Origin: Candidatus Latescibacterota bacterium
Lineage (GTDB): Bacteria > Latescibacterota > UBA2968 > UBA8231
Reading direction: 5' to 3'
Length of the DNA stretch: 35,105 bases
Assembly: GCA_022825185.1 (NCBI GenBank)
Contig: JAJDYK010000015.1
Location: 1 to 35,105, forward strand
How positions within the stretch are numbered: the first letter of the stretch is position 1; the number at the start of each line of letters is the position of its first letter. Of the stretch, positions 1 through 9,311 are shown piece by piece. The notes beneath the pieces were generated by a model. It searched no databases. It was not told the origin of the DNA and saw only the letters and a list, made by a program, of their open reading frames with translations. The position numbers and the translations under genes are program-made.

Positions 1-775
1 TCGGGCCTGAATTGCAGATCGACAAATAGTGTTTCAGCCGTTCCATCTTCGAGAGCACCTCGCGGTTTTGAGAGGCGATCCAGCCGATGCGCAATCCCGG
101 CAGGCCGAAGGATTTCGACATGACGTTCAGGGATAGGCCGCGTTCGTAGAGGTCGGCAATGAAGGGCAAATGCTTCCTCCCGGTCGGCCCGAGTCCGTTG
201 AATATCTCGTCGTGCAAAATATAAATGCCGTGCTCGCGACAGAGTTTGATCAGTGATTGGTAGTGGTCAAGCGGCAGGATCGCACCCGTTGGGTTGTGCG
301 GGAAGTTAATCGTCACGAGCCGCGTGTTCGGGCGGATTGCTGTGGCGACGCGGTCTAGGTCGAGCGACCAGTTGTCATCTGGATTGAGCGGCACGCCGGT
401 CGCCTCGCAGATCGTCTCGGGCAGAGACTCGTGCGACTGGTAGTTCGGTGTGACCACGACGGCATGGCTGTCGGGGTCGAGCAGCACGGTGTTTGCCGCG
501 AATATGCCCTCGCTCGCCCCGGCAAAGCAGAGCACGTTGGAAGCAGTTTGGTGCTCGTAGATTGAAGCAACGGCTTCGCGTAGGTCTGGAGCGCCCCAGG
601 TTTCGGTATAGCCGAGCCACATCTTTTTGAAGGCTTCGCGCTGTTGGGGCGTCGCCATAGCAAGCAGTTCGTCGAGTCGCATACTCTCGGCATCGGACGC
701 CGTCAGGTGATGGCGGGCTTGGAATTCCCATTTGGAAAAATGGGTTTCGAGGCGAAAATCTGGCAGTGCGGTCAA
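1..775 (-). CDS. Class I/II PLP-dependent aminotransferase (C-terminus beyond window)
   Basis: The reading frame runs leftward off the window, so only about the first 258 residues are present. A TTG start at 775 is chosen because a GAGGAG ribosome site lies seven bases upstream; the frame begins MTALPDFRLETHF. Family signs are the cofactor-binding motif FPHNPTGA, the downstream ILHDEIF segment (Asp for the pyridine nitrogen), and SKSFGLPGLRIGW, which carries the Schiff-base lysine. These are fold type I aminotransferase hallmarks; the amino-acid substrate cannot be told. It lies 107 bp downstream of the deacetylase gene on the same strand, so the two may be cotranscribed. Nothing in the visible part looks damaged. 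Confidence 0.85.
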   Translation of the reverse strand, partial: MTALPDFRLETHFSKWEFQARHHLTASDAESMRLDELLAMATPQQREAFKKMWLGYTETWGAPDLREAVASIYEHQTASNVLCFAGASEGIFAANTVLLDPDSHAVVVTPNYQSHESLPETICEATGVPLNPDDNWSLDLDRVATAIRPNTRLVTINFPHNPTGAILPLDHYQSLIKLCREHGIYILHDEIFNGLGPTGRKHLPFIADLYERGLSLNVMSKSFGLPGLRIGWIASQNREVLSKMERLKHYLSICNSGP

Positions 776-882
776 AGGTTTTCTCCTCGCCGTGTCGCGC
801 ACGGCACATCGTGGGCTGACGGGCATCGAACTCGCTGCGCATCGCTAGCGTCCCAAGTCGCTATCTACGTATTTACCAAGCC

Positions 883-1827
883 TCAAGACGCCAGCAGGGC
901 GCTTAGGTGAGCGGCCACGGAAGTCGCGGTTCCCTCTAAGTCGTATCCGCCCTCTAGCAGGGAGACGAGGCGGCCCTCGCAGTGGCGGGTGGCTAGCTGG
1001 AGCACCAATTCGGTTAGCTGGCCATAGCCCTCTGAGCTGAGCAGGATTTGCCCGAGAGGGTCGTTGCGATGGGCGTCAAAGCCGGCCGACAGGAGGATGA
1101 AGTCGGGTTGGAACTGGTCTATAGCGGGAATGATGGTGTCGGCGAAGTGGCCGTGGTTATCGGCATCAGTGCTACCGGCTGGGACCGGGATGTTCAAGGT
1201 CTGGCCGCGGCCCGCTCCCAGCCCGCGCTCGTCGGCCGCACCAGTGCCCGGATAGAGGGGCGATTGGTGAATGCTGGAAAAAAACACCGAGCCGTCGGCT
1301 TCAAAGATGTGCTGCGTGCCATTGCCGTGATGGACGTCCCAGTCGATGATCGCCACTTTGTCGCAGTCGCATTCGGCCCGCAAGTAGTGAGCGGCGACCG
1401 CCACATTGTTGAAGAAGCAAAAGCCCATGATTTGCTCGACTTCGGCGTGATGGCCCGGAGGGCGCATGCAGCAGAAGGCATGGTCGGCGTGGCCGGCGAG
1501 TAGGGCGTCGATGGCGGTTAGGGGCGCTCCGGCCGCTAGGAGGGCGGCTCGGTACGTGCCTGGAGAGAATTCGCTATCACGGCTCACATAGACGGAATAC
1601 TCGACCTGTGCGAGGTCCGCTACTCGGTCCAAGTGGACTGGCGAGTGAGCTCTGAGCAGGGCGCGACGCGGTGCTAACTGCGGCTGAAGGTGCAGCACTT
1701 CGTCCCACAGCGAGCGATCTTTTAAGTGTTGGACAATAGATTCCAAGCGCGCGCGGCGCTCTGGATGCCCCGCGCCCGTGTCGTGCAACAAGGCGTCGGG
1801 GTGGTAGATCAAGGCCGTCCTAGCCAC
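883..1827 (-). CDS. Histone deacetylase family protein (AcuC / acetylpolyamine amidohydrolase-like)
   Basis: 314 aa, a zinc-dependent deacetylase of the arginase/HDAC fold. Visible motifs in order are HPDALLHDTGAGHPER near the N-terminus, RPPGHHAE (catalytic His pair), GFCFFNNVAVAA, DWDVHHGNGTQHIF (zinc ligands Asp and His), SAGFDAHRNDPLG (third zinc ligand Asp) and LLEGGYDL (transition-state Tyr). Bacterial members deacetylate acetyl-lysine, acetoin-related proteins or acetylpolyamines; the substrate is not fixed by sequence here. The GTG start at 1827 has a GGAGAAG site nine bases upstream and overlaps the end of the Nudix gene by 8 bp, so translation is probably coupled. Length is typical for bacterial members. 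Confidence 0.93.
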   Translation of the reverse strand: MARTALIYHPDALLHDTGAGHPERRARLESIVQHLKDRSLWDEVLHLQPQLAPRRALLRAHSPVHLDRVADLAQVEYSVYVSRDSEFSPGTYRAALLAAGAPLTAIDALLAGHADHAFCCMRPPGHHAEVEQIMGFCFFNNVAVAAHYLRAECDCDKVAIIDWDVHHGNGTQHIFEADGSVFFSSIHQSPLYPGTGAADERGLGAGRGQTLNIPVPAGSTDADNHGHFADTIIPAIDQFQPDFILLSAGFDAHRNDPLGQILLSSEGYGQLTELVLQLATRHCEGRLVSLLEGGYDLEGTATSVAAHLSALLAS

Positions 1828-2347
1828 AGTTTATTACTTCTCCTGCGTCGATGGATGCAATGGCGCGGCGTCCGAGGATGCGGATGTCCTCGGCGATGGC
1901 CGTATCGCCCAAGGCGGCGTGGTCGCACCAGCGCAATTGCGTGGATTCGCGAGGATTGACGCGGGCACGCCCGCTTACCACGCGGCTAAAGTAAATCAGG
2001 TCTATGTGCTGATGGCCCGGTTCGATGTCCTCTAGGAGGATACACGCGGGTTGGTACAGGACGGCAACCTGTCCCCATTGCTCTTGTCGGCCCAACAACT
2101 CAACGGTCAGGCCGGTTTCTTCGCGCACTTCGCGGAGGGCGGCTTCTTCGGGCAGTTCGCCCGGGTCGATGTGGCCGCCTGGGGGCAGCCAAGCCTGCAT
2201 TTTCTTGTGCCACAGCAAGAGGGTGGCTCCCTCGTGGACGACAAAGGTCGTCGCCGTAAAGTCGCGGGTGATTGCCGTCAAGGTGTCCGCTCGTCGCGCG
2301 TTTGATGGAGGAAAAGGCAAGGGCGTTTGCAGTGCGCTGGAGGTCAA
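1820..2347 (-). CDS. Nudix hydrolase
   Basis: 175 aa with a complete Nudix box, beginning GGHIDPGELPEEA and closing with REVREETGL, which supplies the glutamates that bind the divalent metal. The family hydrolyses nucleoside diphosphates linked to another moiety; specificity is not visible. The frame opens at a TTG at 2347 without a good ribosome site. The conserved domain really begins at TAITRDFTATTFVV, and an internal TTG just before that segment would give a protein about 20 residues shorter, so the start is uncertain. It is the first gene of a leftward group with the deacetylase and shares a 116-bp divergent gap with the E2 gene. Confidence 0.9.
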   Translation of the reverse strand: MTSSALQTPLPFPPSNARRADTLTAITRDFTATTFVVHEGATLLLWHKKMQAWLPPGGHIDPGELPEEAALREVREETGLTVELLGRQEQWGQVAVLYQPACILLEDIEPGHQHIDLIYFSRVVSGRARVNPRESTQLRWCDHAALGDTAIAEDIRILGRRAIASIDAGEVINCG

Positions 2348-2397
2348 TATAGCCGGTCACTTGGTGGAAAGAAAGCCCGTGACAGACTTGCGCTGCA

Positions 2398-2425
2398 TTG
2401 ACCAGCTTTTCTGGCCAATTATTTT
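2398..2425 (+). promoter_or_regulatory. Possible sigma-70-like promoter for the E2 gene
   Basis: TTGACC and TATTTT are separated by 16 bases, about 40 bases upstream of the E2 start codon, in the divergent gap with the Nudix gene. The -35 is good and the -10 moderate. Inferred by eye only. Confidence 0.35.
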
Positions 2426-2463
2426 ACAAGGCTGACTTTGCATCCCTTTAGACTGAGAGAGAT

Positions 2464-3705
2464 ATGGCTACTGAGATCGTCATGCCCAAGTTGGGGCTGA
2501 CCATGGAAAGCGGCGCAATAAGCGCTTGGTTGGTAGAAGAAGGCGAGGAAGTGCAAAAGGGCCAGGCCCTGTTGGAAATCGCCACCGACAAGGTGACGAT
2601 GGAAGTCGAAGCGCAGGCCGATGGGATCTTGCGTAAAATTCTGGTGCCGGTCGGCCAGGAAGTGCCGGTATCGACGACGATTGGCGTCATTGCTGCCGCG
2701 GACGAAGACATTGACTCGTACGTGGCTGCCGCTCCGAGCGACCCGGCTCCTGCTACTACTCCGAGCGACTCGGCTCCACCGGCAACTGCTGCTGCGCCAA
2801 CCCTGACCTCGCCAACCCCAGTCCCACAGACTCCAATCCCTTCCGCTGATGCCGATGGGCGGTTGCCGCATAAAACCTCGCCCAAAGCGCGCAAAATAGC
2901 CGCCGAGCACGGACTAGACTTAGCCGGTGTCAACGGCAGTGGCCCCGGAGGTCGGATCGTCAGTGCCGATGTGCTGGCCTTGGCCGAACAAGCCCGGCTA
3001 GCCCCGGCTCCGACCCCAGCAGCTCCGGTCGCCGAAGGGCTGGTTGAACTGAGCCGAGCCGAGCAAGTGGCCGCCGAGCGGTTGACTGCTAGCTACCAAC
3101 AGATACCACACATTCACATCAGCATGGACGTGTCGGCTGTGTGGTTGCAGCAATTCCGCACTGGTTACCAGCTAGAAGGCAAAAAAATCTCCTTCAACGA
3201 TTTGATCGTCAAAGCCACGGCTCGAACCCTAAGCGAATTTCCCCGTGTCAACAGCCTAGAAGAGGGCGGTCACTTCCGCTATGCCTCCCAAATCAACGTC
3301 GGCGTTGCCGTGGCGGCTGAGCAGGGTTTGGTGGTTCCGGTCATTCGCGACGCGGCAGAAAAGACGGTCGAGGAAATCGCCTTAGAAGGGACGCGGCTGA
3401 TCGACGCCGCGCGCCGCGGCGAGCTAGGTCCTGACGATATGCTGGGCGGTACCTTTACCATCTCGAATTTGGGCATGTTCGGCGTCTCCCGCTTTACTGC
3501 GATCATCAATCCTCCACAAGTGGCTATCTTGGCCGTCGGAGCCATAGAGAACAGGGTGGTAGCTTCTGGGGCCGACGCATTTGCCGTGCGCCCGCAACTG
3601 ACCTTGACACTGGCCGCTGATCATCGCGTCGTCGATGGTGCGCTAGCCGCCCGCTTCCTCGCGCGGCTCAAGGAGGTACTAGAAACACCCGGCCTACTCG
3701 GCTAG
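2464..3705 (+). CDS. Dihydrolipoamide acyltransferase, E2 of a 2-oxoacid dehydrogenase complex
   Basis: 413 aa. The order is a lipoyl domain (residues 1-75) with the lipoylated lysine K43 in EIATDKVTMEVEA, a Pro/Ala/Thr-rich flexible linker (about 85-130), a peripheral subunit-binding domain (about 135-172, SPKARKIAAEHGLDL then GSGPGGRI), a second Pro/Ala linker, and the catalytic trimer-forming domain ending in DHRVVDG (active-site His387, Asp391). E2 transfers the acyl group from lipoamide to CoA in pyruvate or acetoin type complexes. No E1 or E3 gene is in the window, so the exact complex is unknown. The single lipoyl domain and PKLGLTMESG start resemble acetoin/pyruvate E2 proteins. A purine-rich GAGAGAG site precedes the ATG. 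Confidence 0.93.
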   Translation: MATEIVMPKLGLTMESGAISAWLVEEGEEVQKGQALLEIATDKVTMEVEAQADGILRKILVPVGQEVPVSTTIGVIAAADEDIDSYVAAAPSDPAPATTPSDSAPPATAAAPTLTSPTPVPQTPIPSADADGRLPHKTSPKARKIAAEHGLDLAGVNGSGPGGRIVSADVLALAEQARLAPAPTPAAPVAEGLVELSRAEQVAAERLTASYQQIPHIHISMDVSAVWLQQFRTGYQLEGKKISFNDLIVKATARTLSEFPRVNSLEEGGHFRYASQINVGVAVAAEQGLVVPVIRDAAEKTVEEIALEGTRLIDAARRGELGPDDMLGGTFTISNLGMFGVSRFTAIINPPQVAILAVGAIENRVVASGADAFAVRPQLTLTLAADHRVVDGALAARFLARLKEVLETPGLLG

Positions 3706-3717
3706 CAGCCCCTCACC

Positions 3718-3746
3718 TTGACCCTATCTAGGCCGCCGGTTATCTT
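3718..3746 (+). promoter_or_regulatory. Possible promoter for ftsH
   Basis: TTGACC and TATCTT separated by 17 bases, immediately after the E2 stop codon and about 80 bases before the ftsH start. This suggests ftsH is transcribed separately. By eye only. Confidence 0.4.
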
Positions 3747-3826
3747 CAAAACCGCCTCCCAAGTTGGCTTTTTCACCCTTGCGTACTGTGGGTGGAAGAG
3801 CGCGTCCTGGCATCGGAAAATAACCC

Positions 3827-5728
3827 ATGAAATTCGAGAAAAAGACCCAGCTTTCCATTGCATATGCCGTCCTTACGCTGCTTCTGCTCCTGAGTCTGCA
3901 AAACTATTTCGCCGGCCAAGTTGAATCCCTCCCGTACAGCCAGTTCCGGGAATGGATCAAAAGCGGGCAGGTCGTCGAGTGTACCTTCAGCGGCGAGTTC
4001 ATCCACGGCCGCGCCAACGTCGATGGCCAAGAGATCAGCTTCCGCACTGCTGCCATCGACGATCCCGAGCTCATCGGCTTGCTTGAAGAACACCAAGTCG
4101 AATTTACCCGCGAGCCCAGCAACAACTGGTTCACGCAGCTTTTGTCGTGGATTCTGCCCGCGCTGATCTTCGTGGGGATCTGGCTGTTTGTCATCCGTCG
4201 CATGAGCGGCGGCGGCGGCCTGATGTCCATTGGCAAGAGCAAGGCCAAGGTGTACATGGAGAAGGGGACGGGCATTACCTTCGACGACGTGGCGGGCATC
4301 GACGAGGCCAAAGAAGAGCTGCTGGAGATCGTCGAGTTTTTGCGTACCCCCGAGCGATTTCAGGCTCTCGGGGGTCGGATTCCGCGCGGGGTTTTACTCG
4401 TGGGTTCACCGGGCACGGGTAAGACGCTGTTGGCCAAGGCCGTCGCCGGCGAGGCGAGTGTGCCCTTTTTCTCGCTCAGCGGTTCTGATTTTGTCGAGAT
4501 GTTCGTCGGGGTAGGGGCTGCGCGCGTGCGCGACCTTTTTGAACAGGCCAAAAAACACGCTCCGGCCATTATCTTCATCGACGAGCTCGACGCCTTGGGC
4601 AAGGCCCGGGGGGCTGGCTCTTTTGGCGGCCACGACGAGCGCGAGCAGACGCTCAACCAGCTCCTCACCGAACTCGACGGCTTTGACACCAACGCTGGCG
4701 TGATCCTCATGGCGGCGACCAACCGGCCGGAAATCCTCGACCCGGCCTTGCTGCGCCCCGGCCGCTTTGACCGCACCGTGGCCGTGGACCGGCCCGATGT
4801 CAAGGGGCGCGCCGCCATCCTCCGAATCCACGCCAAGGAAGTCAAGCTGGGCCCGGATGTGGATCTACATAAGTTGGCCGTGCGCACTCCGGGGTTTGCC
4901 GGTGCGGACTTGGCCAATGTCGTCAATGAAGCGGCCCTTTTGGCGGCGCGGAGAGATAAAAATTCCATCACCATGTCCGAATTGGAAGAGGCGATCGAGC
5001 GCTCGGTGGCCGGGCTGGAGCGCAAAAGCCGCGTGCTCAACGAGAAGGAGCGCCGGATCGTCGCGTACCACGAGGCCGGTCACGCCATCGTCGGCGAGAT
5101 TTTGCCCGAGGCCAATCCCGTGCAGAAGATCTCCATTGTATCGCGGGGTATCGCCGCCTTGGGCTACACGCTGAATATGCCGCTGGAGGATCGCTATCTT
5201 ATGACCAAGGAGGAGTTACAAGATTCCTTGGCCGCGATCTTGGGTGGTCGGGCGGCCGAGGAGATCGTCTTTGACGAAATATCCACCGGCGCGGCCAATG
5301 ACCTGCAGCAGGCCACGCAAATGGCCGAGCGGATGGTCAAGGAGTTTGGCATGAGCCAGCGGATTGGTTTGGTAGCCCACCGGACGGACCGCTCGCAACA
5401 GTTACTGGGCATGACTCCGGCCGACCGCCCGTACAGCGACGAGACGGCCAAGCTCATCGACGAAGAAATCAAGGGCATCATCGGAGCAGGGTACGCGCGG
5501 GCCAAGGACCTACTCACCCAGCATCGGCAGGCGATGGAGGATGTCGTCGAGATTCTCTTTGAAAACGAGGTGATGGACGGCGACCAACTGCGCAACGTAC
5601 TCGTAGAGAACGGTATAGAACTGCCACCTAGGCCCAAACACGAAGCTCCGCCCGATGTTCCCGCCGCCGAGCCGCAGGCCAACGGCAATGCTCCGCAGTC
5701 GGAAGAGGAAGAGCGCGAGGTCTCCTAG
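3827..5728 (+). CDS. ftsH: ATP-dependent zinc metalloprotease FtsH
   Basis: 633 aa, membrane-anchored AAA+ protease that degrades misfolded or short-lived membrane and cytosolic proteins as a hexamer. Two transmembrane segments (about residues 9-25 and 103-123) flank a small periplasmic domain. The AAA module has Walker A GSPGTGKT (193-200; Ser replaces the usual Pro at the second position), Walker [10 protein letters not shown], pore loop FVGVGA and arginine-finger segment RPGRFDR. The protease has HEAGH (H415, E416, H419) and the third zinc-ligand region [12 protein letters not shown]. The C-terminal tail is Pro/Glu-rich. Length is normal for the family. The ribosome site before the ATG is weak. 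The TAG stop lies in a CTAG shared with the convergent RidA-like gene. Confidence 0.97.
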   Translation: MKFEKKTQLSIAYAVLTLLLLLSLQNYFAGQVESLPYSQFREWIKSGQVVECTFSGEFIHGRANVDGQEISFRTAAIDDPELIGLLEEHQVEFTREPSNNWFTQLLSWILPALIFVGIWLFVIRRMSGGGGLMSIGKSKAKVYMEKGTGITFDDVAGIDEAKEELLEIVEFLRTPERFQALGGRIPRGVLLVGSPGTGKTLLAKAVAGEASVPFFSLSGSDFVEMFVGVGAARVRDLFEQAKKHAPAIIFIDELDALGKARGAGSFGGHDEREQTLNQLLTELDGFDTNAGVILMAATNRPEILDPALLRPGRFDRTVAVDRPDVKGRAAILRIHAKEVKLGPDVDLHKLAVRTPGFAGADLANVVNEAALLAARRDKNSITMSELEEAIERSVAGLERKSRVLNEKERRIVAYHEAGHAIVGEILPEANPVQKISIVSRGIAALGYTLNMPLEDRYLMTKEELQDSLAAILGGRAAEEIVFDEISTGAANDLQQATQMAERMVKEFGMSQRIGLVAHRTDRSQQLLGMTPADRPYSDETAKLIDEEIKGIIGAGYARAKDLLTQHRQAMEDVVEILFENEVMDGDQLRNVLVENGIELPPRPKHEAPPDVPAAEPQANGNAPQSEEEEREVS

Positions 5729-6180
5729 CCTACGGCGGCGATGACTTCCAGTTCAACGGCTGCTCCCAGCGGCAAGCTGGCGACGCCGACGGCCAAGCGC
5801 GCGTGTATCCCCTTATCTCCGAGAACTGAGGCCAGCAGATCGGAAGCGCCATTGACCACGTTGGCGTGGTCTGTAAAACCGGATGCCGAGGCGACGTATC
5901 CTCCCAAGCGGACAATGGATACAGTGTCGAGGTCGCCAGTTTCGGCTTTGAGAATGCTCAAAGCGTTGAGAGCGCATAACTTGGCAGCCTCATATCCCGC
6001 TTCAACATCCAAGTCCTCGCCCACGATGCCCGCATATTGGATCTGGCCGGCCAGTAGGGGCAACTGGCCTGAGACGAAGATCAAAGGGCCGCTTTGCACG
6101 GCGCGGGTATAGGAGCCGGCCGGTTGGGGCGGAGGGGGAAGTTGTAGGTTGAGGTCTCTTAGTTTTTCTTCCACAGACAT
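5725..6180 (-). CDS. RidA-like (YjgF/YER057c/UK114) family protein
   Basis: 151 aa from the ATG at 6180. MSVEEKLRDLNLQLP is the usual beginning of the longer, about 150-aa RidA-like subgroup. The frame stays open upstream, but that extension is Arg/His-rich and unlike the family. Visible hallmarks are IFVSGQLPL, AAKLCALNALSILKAE, and near the end HARLAVGVASLPLGAAVELE with the arginine that in RidA binds the carboxylate of imine substrates. RidA hydrolyses reactive 2-aminoacrylate released by PLP enzymes; this subgroup is less well characterised. It converges on ftsH, sharing four bases at the stops, and diverges from the MFS gene. Confidence 0.9.
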   Translation of the reverse strand: MSVEEKLRDLNLQLPPPPQPAGSYTRAVQSGPLIFVSGQLPLLAGQIQYAGIVGEDLDVEAGYEAAKLCALNALSILKAETGDLDTVSIVRLGGYVASASGFTDHANVVNGASDLLASVLGDKGIHARLAVGVASLPLGAAVELEVIAAVG

Positions 6181-6253
6181 GTTAAATCTCCCATGGCTTC
6201 GGGCTAGTTGGCGCGAGTAATATAGGACGCCCAATGACTCCGGCAAGAGAGCG

Positions 6254-7480
6254 GTGCACAGCATGAGATTCGCCAGAGGGAGCGTCCTCGAACCCTTGGC
6301 CAATGGCGACTTTGTGCGCCTGTGGCTGGCCAATGGCCTGTGGTGGCAGGCCATGTGGATGGAGATGCTGGCGCTGGGGTGGCTGGCGCTGGAGCTGACG
6401 AATTCTCCGTGGTGGGTGCAAGTTATCGGCTTTTACCGAGCCATCCCCTTGCTGATTATGGGTTTGTTCGGCTCGGTGATTACCGATCGCTTTAAGCGGC
6501 GCTACATCGTCTGGACTTTGCAGTTGGTCAATGTGCTGGGGACGGGGCTGTTGGCACTCTTGCTCTTTTTGGGGCGGCTTGAGCTGTGGCATTTGGCGGT
6601 GGTGTCGCTGGCATTGGGGGCCTCTTGGGCGCTGGACTGGCCGACGCGGCGCAGCATGGTGCCCGATCTAGTTGGCAAGGCCCGCACGGTCGATGCCATG
6701 GTGCTGGAGAACGTCATTCAGGGGTTTACGCGCATTGCTGGCCCCCTAGCGGCGGGCTATGTCACCGCGGCCTATGGTAGCTTGGGTGCGCTGTTGGTGT
6801 TGGTCGGGTTGGGCACCTTGGCGCTGTTTTTGTTGGGGGGCCTCAAGACAGATTCCAAGGCACCCAGTGCAAGCACCTGGGCGGCGGGGTGGGCTGGGCG
6901 ACAGGGGTGGGCCAGCATGCGGGCTTCTGCGCCGATATTCGGCGTTTTTCTCATCACGATCTTTATGAATGTCTGGGCTTTTCCCTACATGAATCTGCTG
7001 CCGGTTTTCGCGCGCGATGTCTTCGGCCGCGGCCCGGAAGCCATGGGGTGGTTGGGCGCGGCTAGCGGGACTGGGGCGATTGTGGGCTTGGCCGCGGTGC
7101 AGCTAAGCCGCCGGAAGCTGAGCAACGAATGGCTCTTCGTCACCGGGTCGTTGATGGCGTGTATGGGCATTGCCGCCTTTGCCTTGAGCGGAACCTTTGG
7201 CCTCGCTTTGCTGATGCTGTTTTGCTCTGGGTTGGGGCAGGCGGGCTTTAGCATTATGCAGAGCAGCATCATCTTGGTCGAATCCTCGGACGAGATGCGG
7301 AGCCGCGCGATGAGCACTTTGGTCGTGGCTATTGGCGTCGGCCCCTTTGGCCGCTTGCAGAGTGGGGCAATGGCCGAGGCTTGGGGCGCACAAGGCGCGG
7401 CGGGCATCATGGCGCTGTTGGCGGGGTTGGGGACCGTGGGAACGGCGGTTCTGGTGCGGGGATTTTTGGGTAGGAAGTAG
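6254..7480 (+). CDS. MFS transporter, EntS-like (MFS_3) drug/siderophore exporter type
   Basis: About 408 aa from a GTG at 6254; an ATG three codons later (6263) is equally possible. The hydrophobic profile fits twelve helices. The loop after helix 2 is GSVITDRFKRR, the MFS signature region, and MVLENVIQGFTRIAGPLAAG is characteristic of the EntS/MFS_3 branch, whose characterised members export siderophores or drugs. The substrate here is unknown. It is divergent from the RidA-like gene and 76 bp upstream of glutamate dehydrogenase. No accessory export genes (ATPase, membrane-fusion protein) adjoin it. Confidence 0.88.
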   Translation: MHSMRFARGSVLEPLANGDFVRLWLANGLWWQAMWMEMLALGWLALELTNSPWWVQVIGFYRAIPLLIMGLFGSVITDRFKRRYIVWTLQLVNVLGTGLLALLLFLGRLELWHLAVVSLALGASWALDWPTRRSMVPDLVGKARTVDAMVLENVIQGFTRIAGPLAAGYVTAAYGSLGALLVLVGLGTLALFLLGGLKTDSKAPSASTWAAGWAGRQGWASMRASAPIFGVFLITIFMNVWAFPYMNLLPVFARDVFGRGPEAMGWLGAASGTGAIVGLAAVQLSRRKLSNEWLFVTGSLMACMGIAAFALSGTFGLALLMLFCSGLGQAGFSIMQSSIILVESSDEMRSRAMSTLVVAIGVGPFGRLQSGAMAEAWGAQGAAGIMALLAGLGTVGTAVLVRGFLGRK

Positions 7481-7556
7481 ATCTGGACGGCTTCCCGATT
7501 GCACGGTTTGTCCAGCGTATCTACCTTGCACATCTAAAATTAAAGGAGCATGTCCC

Positions 7557-8852
7557 ATGTCCCAGTCTTTGTTCAGCGACGCCAGCCAACGCTTGGACGA
7601 AGCGCTTGAGTACGCGTCCATTTCCGATGACGCCATCGAGCGGCTCAAGTTGCCCAAGTCAAGTCTGAAAGTCTCCATCCCCGTGCGTATGGACGACGGT
7701 ACGCTGCGCATTTTTCCGGGCTACCGGGTGCGCTACGACGACACCCGAGGCCCCACCAAAGGCGGCATTCGCTACCACCAAGACGTGTCCATCGACGAGG
7801 TCCAGTCGTTGGCCTTTTGGATGACCTTCAAGTGCGCGGTGGCCAATTTGCCCTTTGGCGGCGGCAAAGGCGGCATCACGGTCAATCCCAAGGAACTGTC
7901 TCCTTTTGAACTGGAACGACTCAGCCGGGGCTATATCGACGCGGTGGCCGACTTCATCGGCCCAGACATCGACATTCCAGCGCCGGATGTCTATACCAAT
8001 CAGATGATTATGGGTTGGATGGTGGACCAGTACAGCATTATCAAGCGCCAGATCACGCCCGCGGTCATCACCGGCAAGCCCTTGACTATGGGGGGCAGTC
8101 TAGGGCGCGATACGGCGACCGCGATGGGTGCCTTTTTTACCATTGAGGCGACTTGGCCCAAGCTCGGCTTGAATGGCTCGCCGGCCGACACGACTGTGGC
8201 CGTGCAAGGATTTGGCAATGCCGGGGCCATCGTCGCCGAATTGCTCTTCAATGCTGGTTATAAGGTTGTGGCCGTAAGCGACTCCAAGGGAGGCGTTTAC
8301 CGGCGCGAAGGACTCGATGTTCCCAGCGTGCGCCAGTTCAAGGATTCGACCCGCACCCTCAAGGCGGCGTACTGCGAGGACAGTGTATGCAGCATCGTCG
8401 AGCACGAGACCATCACCAACGAGGAATTGCTCGCGCTCGACGTCGATATCCTAGCTCCGGCAGCCTTGGAAAACCAGATCACGGAAGCCAACGCCCGCGA
8501 CATTAAGGCCAAGGCGGTGTACGAACTGGCCAATGGCCCCACAACGCCGGGTGCCGACGAGATCCTGCGCCAGCGGGACGTGATCGTATTCCCCGACATC
8601 TTGGTCAATGCTGGCGGCGTGACCGTGAGCTATTTCGAGTGGGTGCAGAATCGCCAAGGCCTGTACTGGACCTTAGAACAGGTCAACCAGCGGCTCAAGC
8701 AGATGATGGTCGAGGAGACCGAGCGCATTTGGACCATTGCGCAAGAGCAGGGCATAGCGCCTCGCACCGCGGCGTACGTCCACGCCTTGAACCGGATCGG
8801 CGACGCAGTTCAAGCCAAGGGCACCAAGGATTACTTCACAGATGGGCAGTGA
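7557..8852 (+). CDS. gdhA: Glutamate dehydrogenase (Glu/Leu/Phe/Val dehydrogenase family)
   Basis: 431 aa, oxidative deamination of glutamate to 2-oxoglutarate or the reverse, cytosolic hexamer. The start is the ATG at 7557 with AAAGGAG eight bases upstream; an open frame further upstream only overlaps the MFS gene. Visible motifs are GPTKGGIRYH, NLPFGGGKGGI (catalytic lysine), the PAPDVYTN segment, VAVQGFGNAG (Rossmann GxGxxG for the nucleotide), LANGPTTP and DILVNAGGVTVSYFEW. The length of about 430 aa matches the short bacterial/archaeal NAD(P)-dependent type. The stop overlaps the start of the next gene by 11 bp. Confidence 0.95.
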   Translation: MSQSLFSDASQRLDEALEYASISDDAIERLKLPKSSLKVSIPVRMDDGTLRIFPGYRVRYDDTRGPTKGGIRYHQDVSIDEVQSLAFWMTFKCAVANLPFGGGKGGITVNPKELSPFELERLSRGYIDAVADFIGPDIDIPAPDVYTNQMIMGWMVDQYSIIKRQITPAVITGKPLTMGGSLGRDTATAMGAFFTIEATWPKLGLNGSPADTTVAVQGFGNAGAIVAELLFNAGYKVVAVSDSKGGVYRREGLDVPSVRQFKDSTRTLKAAYCEDSVCSIVEHETITNEELLALDVDILAPAALENQITEANARDIKAKAVYELANGPTTPGADEILRQRDVIVFPDILVNAGGVTVSYFEWVQNRQGLYWTLEQVNQRLKQMMVEETERIWTIAQEQGIAPRTAAYVHALNRIGDAVQAKGTKDYFTDGQ

Positions 8853-9288
8853 CAAGAATCGCGGGTCGGCTCCCGCCCCCAACGCCTTGGATCACGCGGC
8901 CCTGGCCCTAGAACTCTTGCAAAAACAACCCGTTCTGTGGGACAAAATCTCCTCTGGGACCCACGTGCAGGGCCGAGAAGTCCCCCGCCTACTGACCGAA
9001 GTTCTGCGCTTCCTCCACTTGGTCGCCGCCAGTGACCAAGTTTTGACCCCGTCCCATCTCGTCGATCTAGCCTGGCACGAATTCATCCTCTGCACGCGCA
9101 CTTACAGCGCCTTCTGCCGCCGGCACTTTGGCCGCATGATCCACCACCAACCTGGGGGCATGGAGGACGAAAACAACAGCCAATTCGACCAAACTCTGGC
9201 CCTGTACCAGCGCTACTTTGGCCCGCCTCCTGCGGCCTATTGGCTGCCCGGAGCCGACTGCGGGGCCTGCCGCAGCGCCAATTCCTAG
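8842..9288 (+). CDS. GRDP-like (PF07173 / DUF1399-type) small protein
   Basis: 148 aa, function unknown. The core around residues 70-105, LVDLAWHEFIL followed by TYSAFCRRHFGRMIHH, matches my memory of the conserved WHxxIL...Y..FC...FG motif of glycine-rich-domain proteins (plant GRDPs and bacterial relatives). No signal peptide or membrane helix is seen. The C-terminus carries a CGAC pair. The ATG at 8842 lies inside the last codons of gdhA (11-bp overlap), which suggests coupling. The next gene starts 23 bp downstream and also ends in cysteines, so the two probably act together. The link with gdhA may be only transcriptional. Confidence 0.75.
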   Translation: MGSDKNRGSAPAPNALDHAALALELLQKQPVLWDKISSGTHVQGREVPRLLTEVLRFLHLVAASDQVLTPSHLVDLAWHEFILCTRTYSAFCRRHFGRMIHHQPGGMEDENNSQFDQTLALYQRYFGPPPAAYWLPGADCGACRSANS

Positions 9289-9311
9289 CCCGCCCACCGA
9301 GGAGGATTCCC

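Noticed and set aside
4360..5040. Long open frame on the minus strand inside ftsH
   Set aside because: It runs antisense through the AAA domain, whose Walker motifs are intact on the plus strand; its translation is Ser/Arg/Pro-rich and family-less, as expected of a GC-rich shadow frame.
7508..7540. Promoter for gdhA (TTGTCC ... TAAAAT)
   Set aside because: The spacer would be 21 bases, too long for a standard sigma-70 promoter; gdhA may be transcribed from the MFS promoter or another element.
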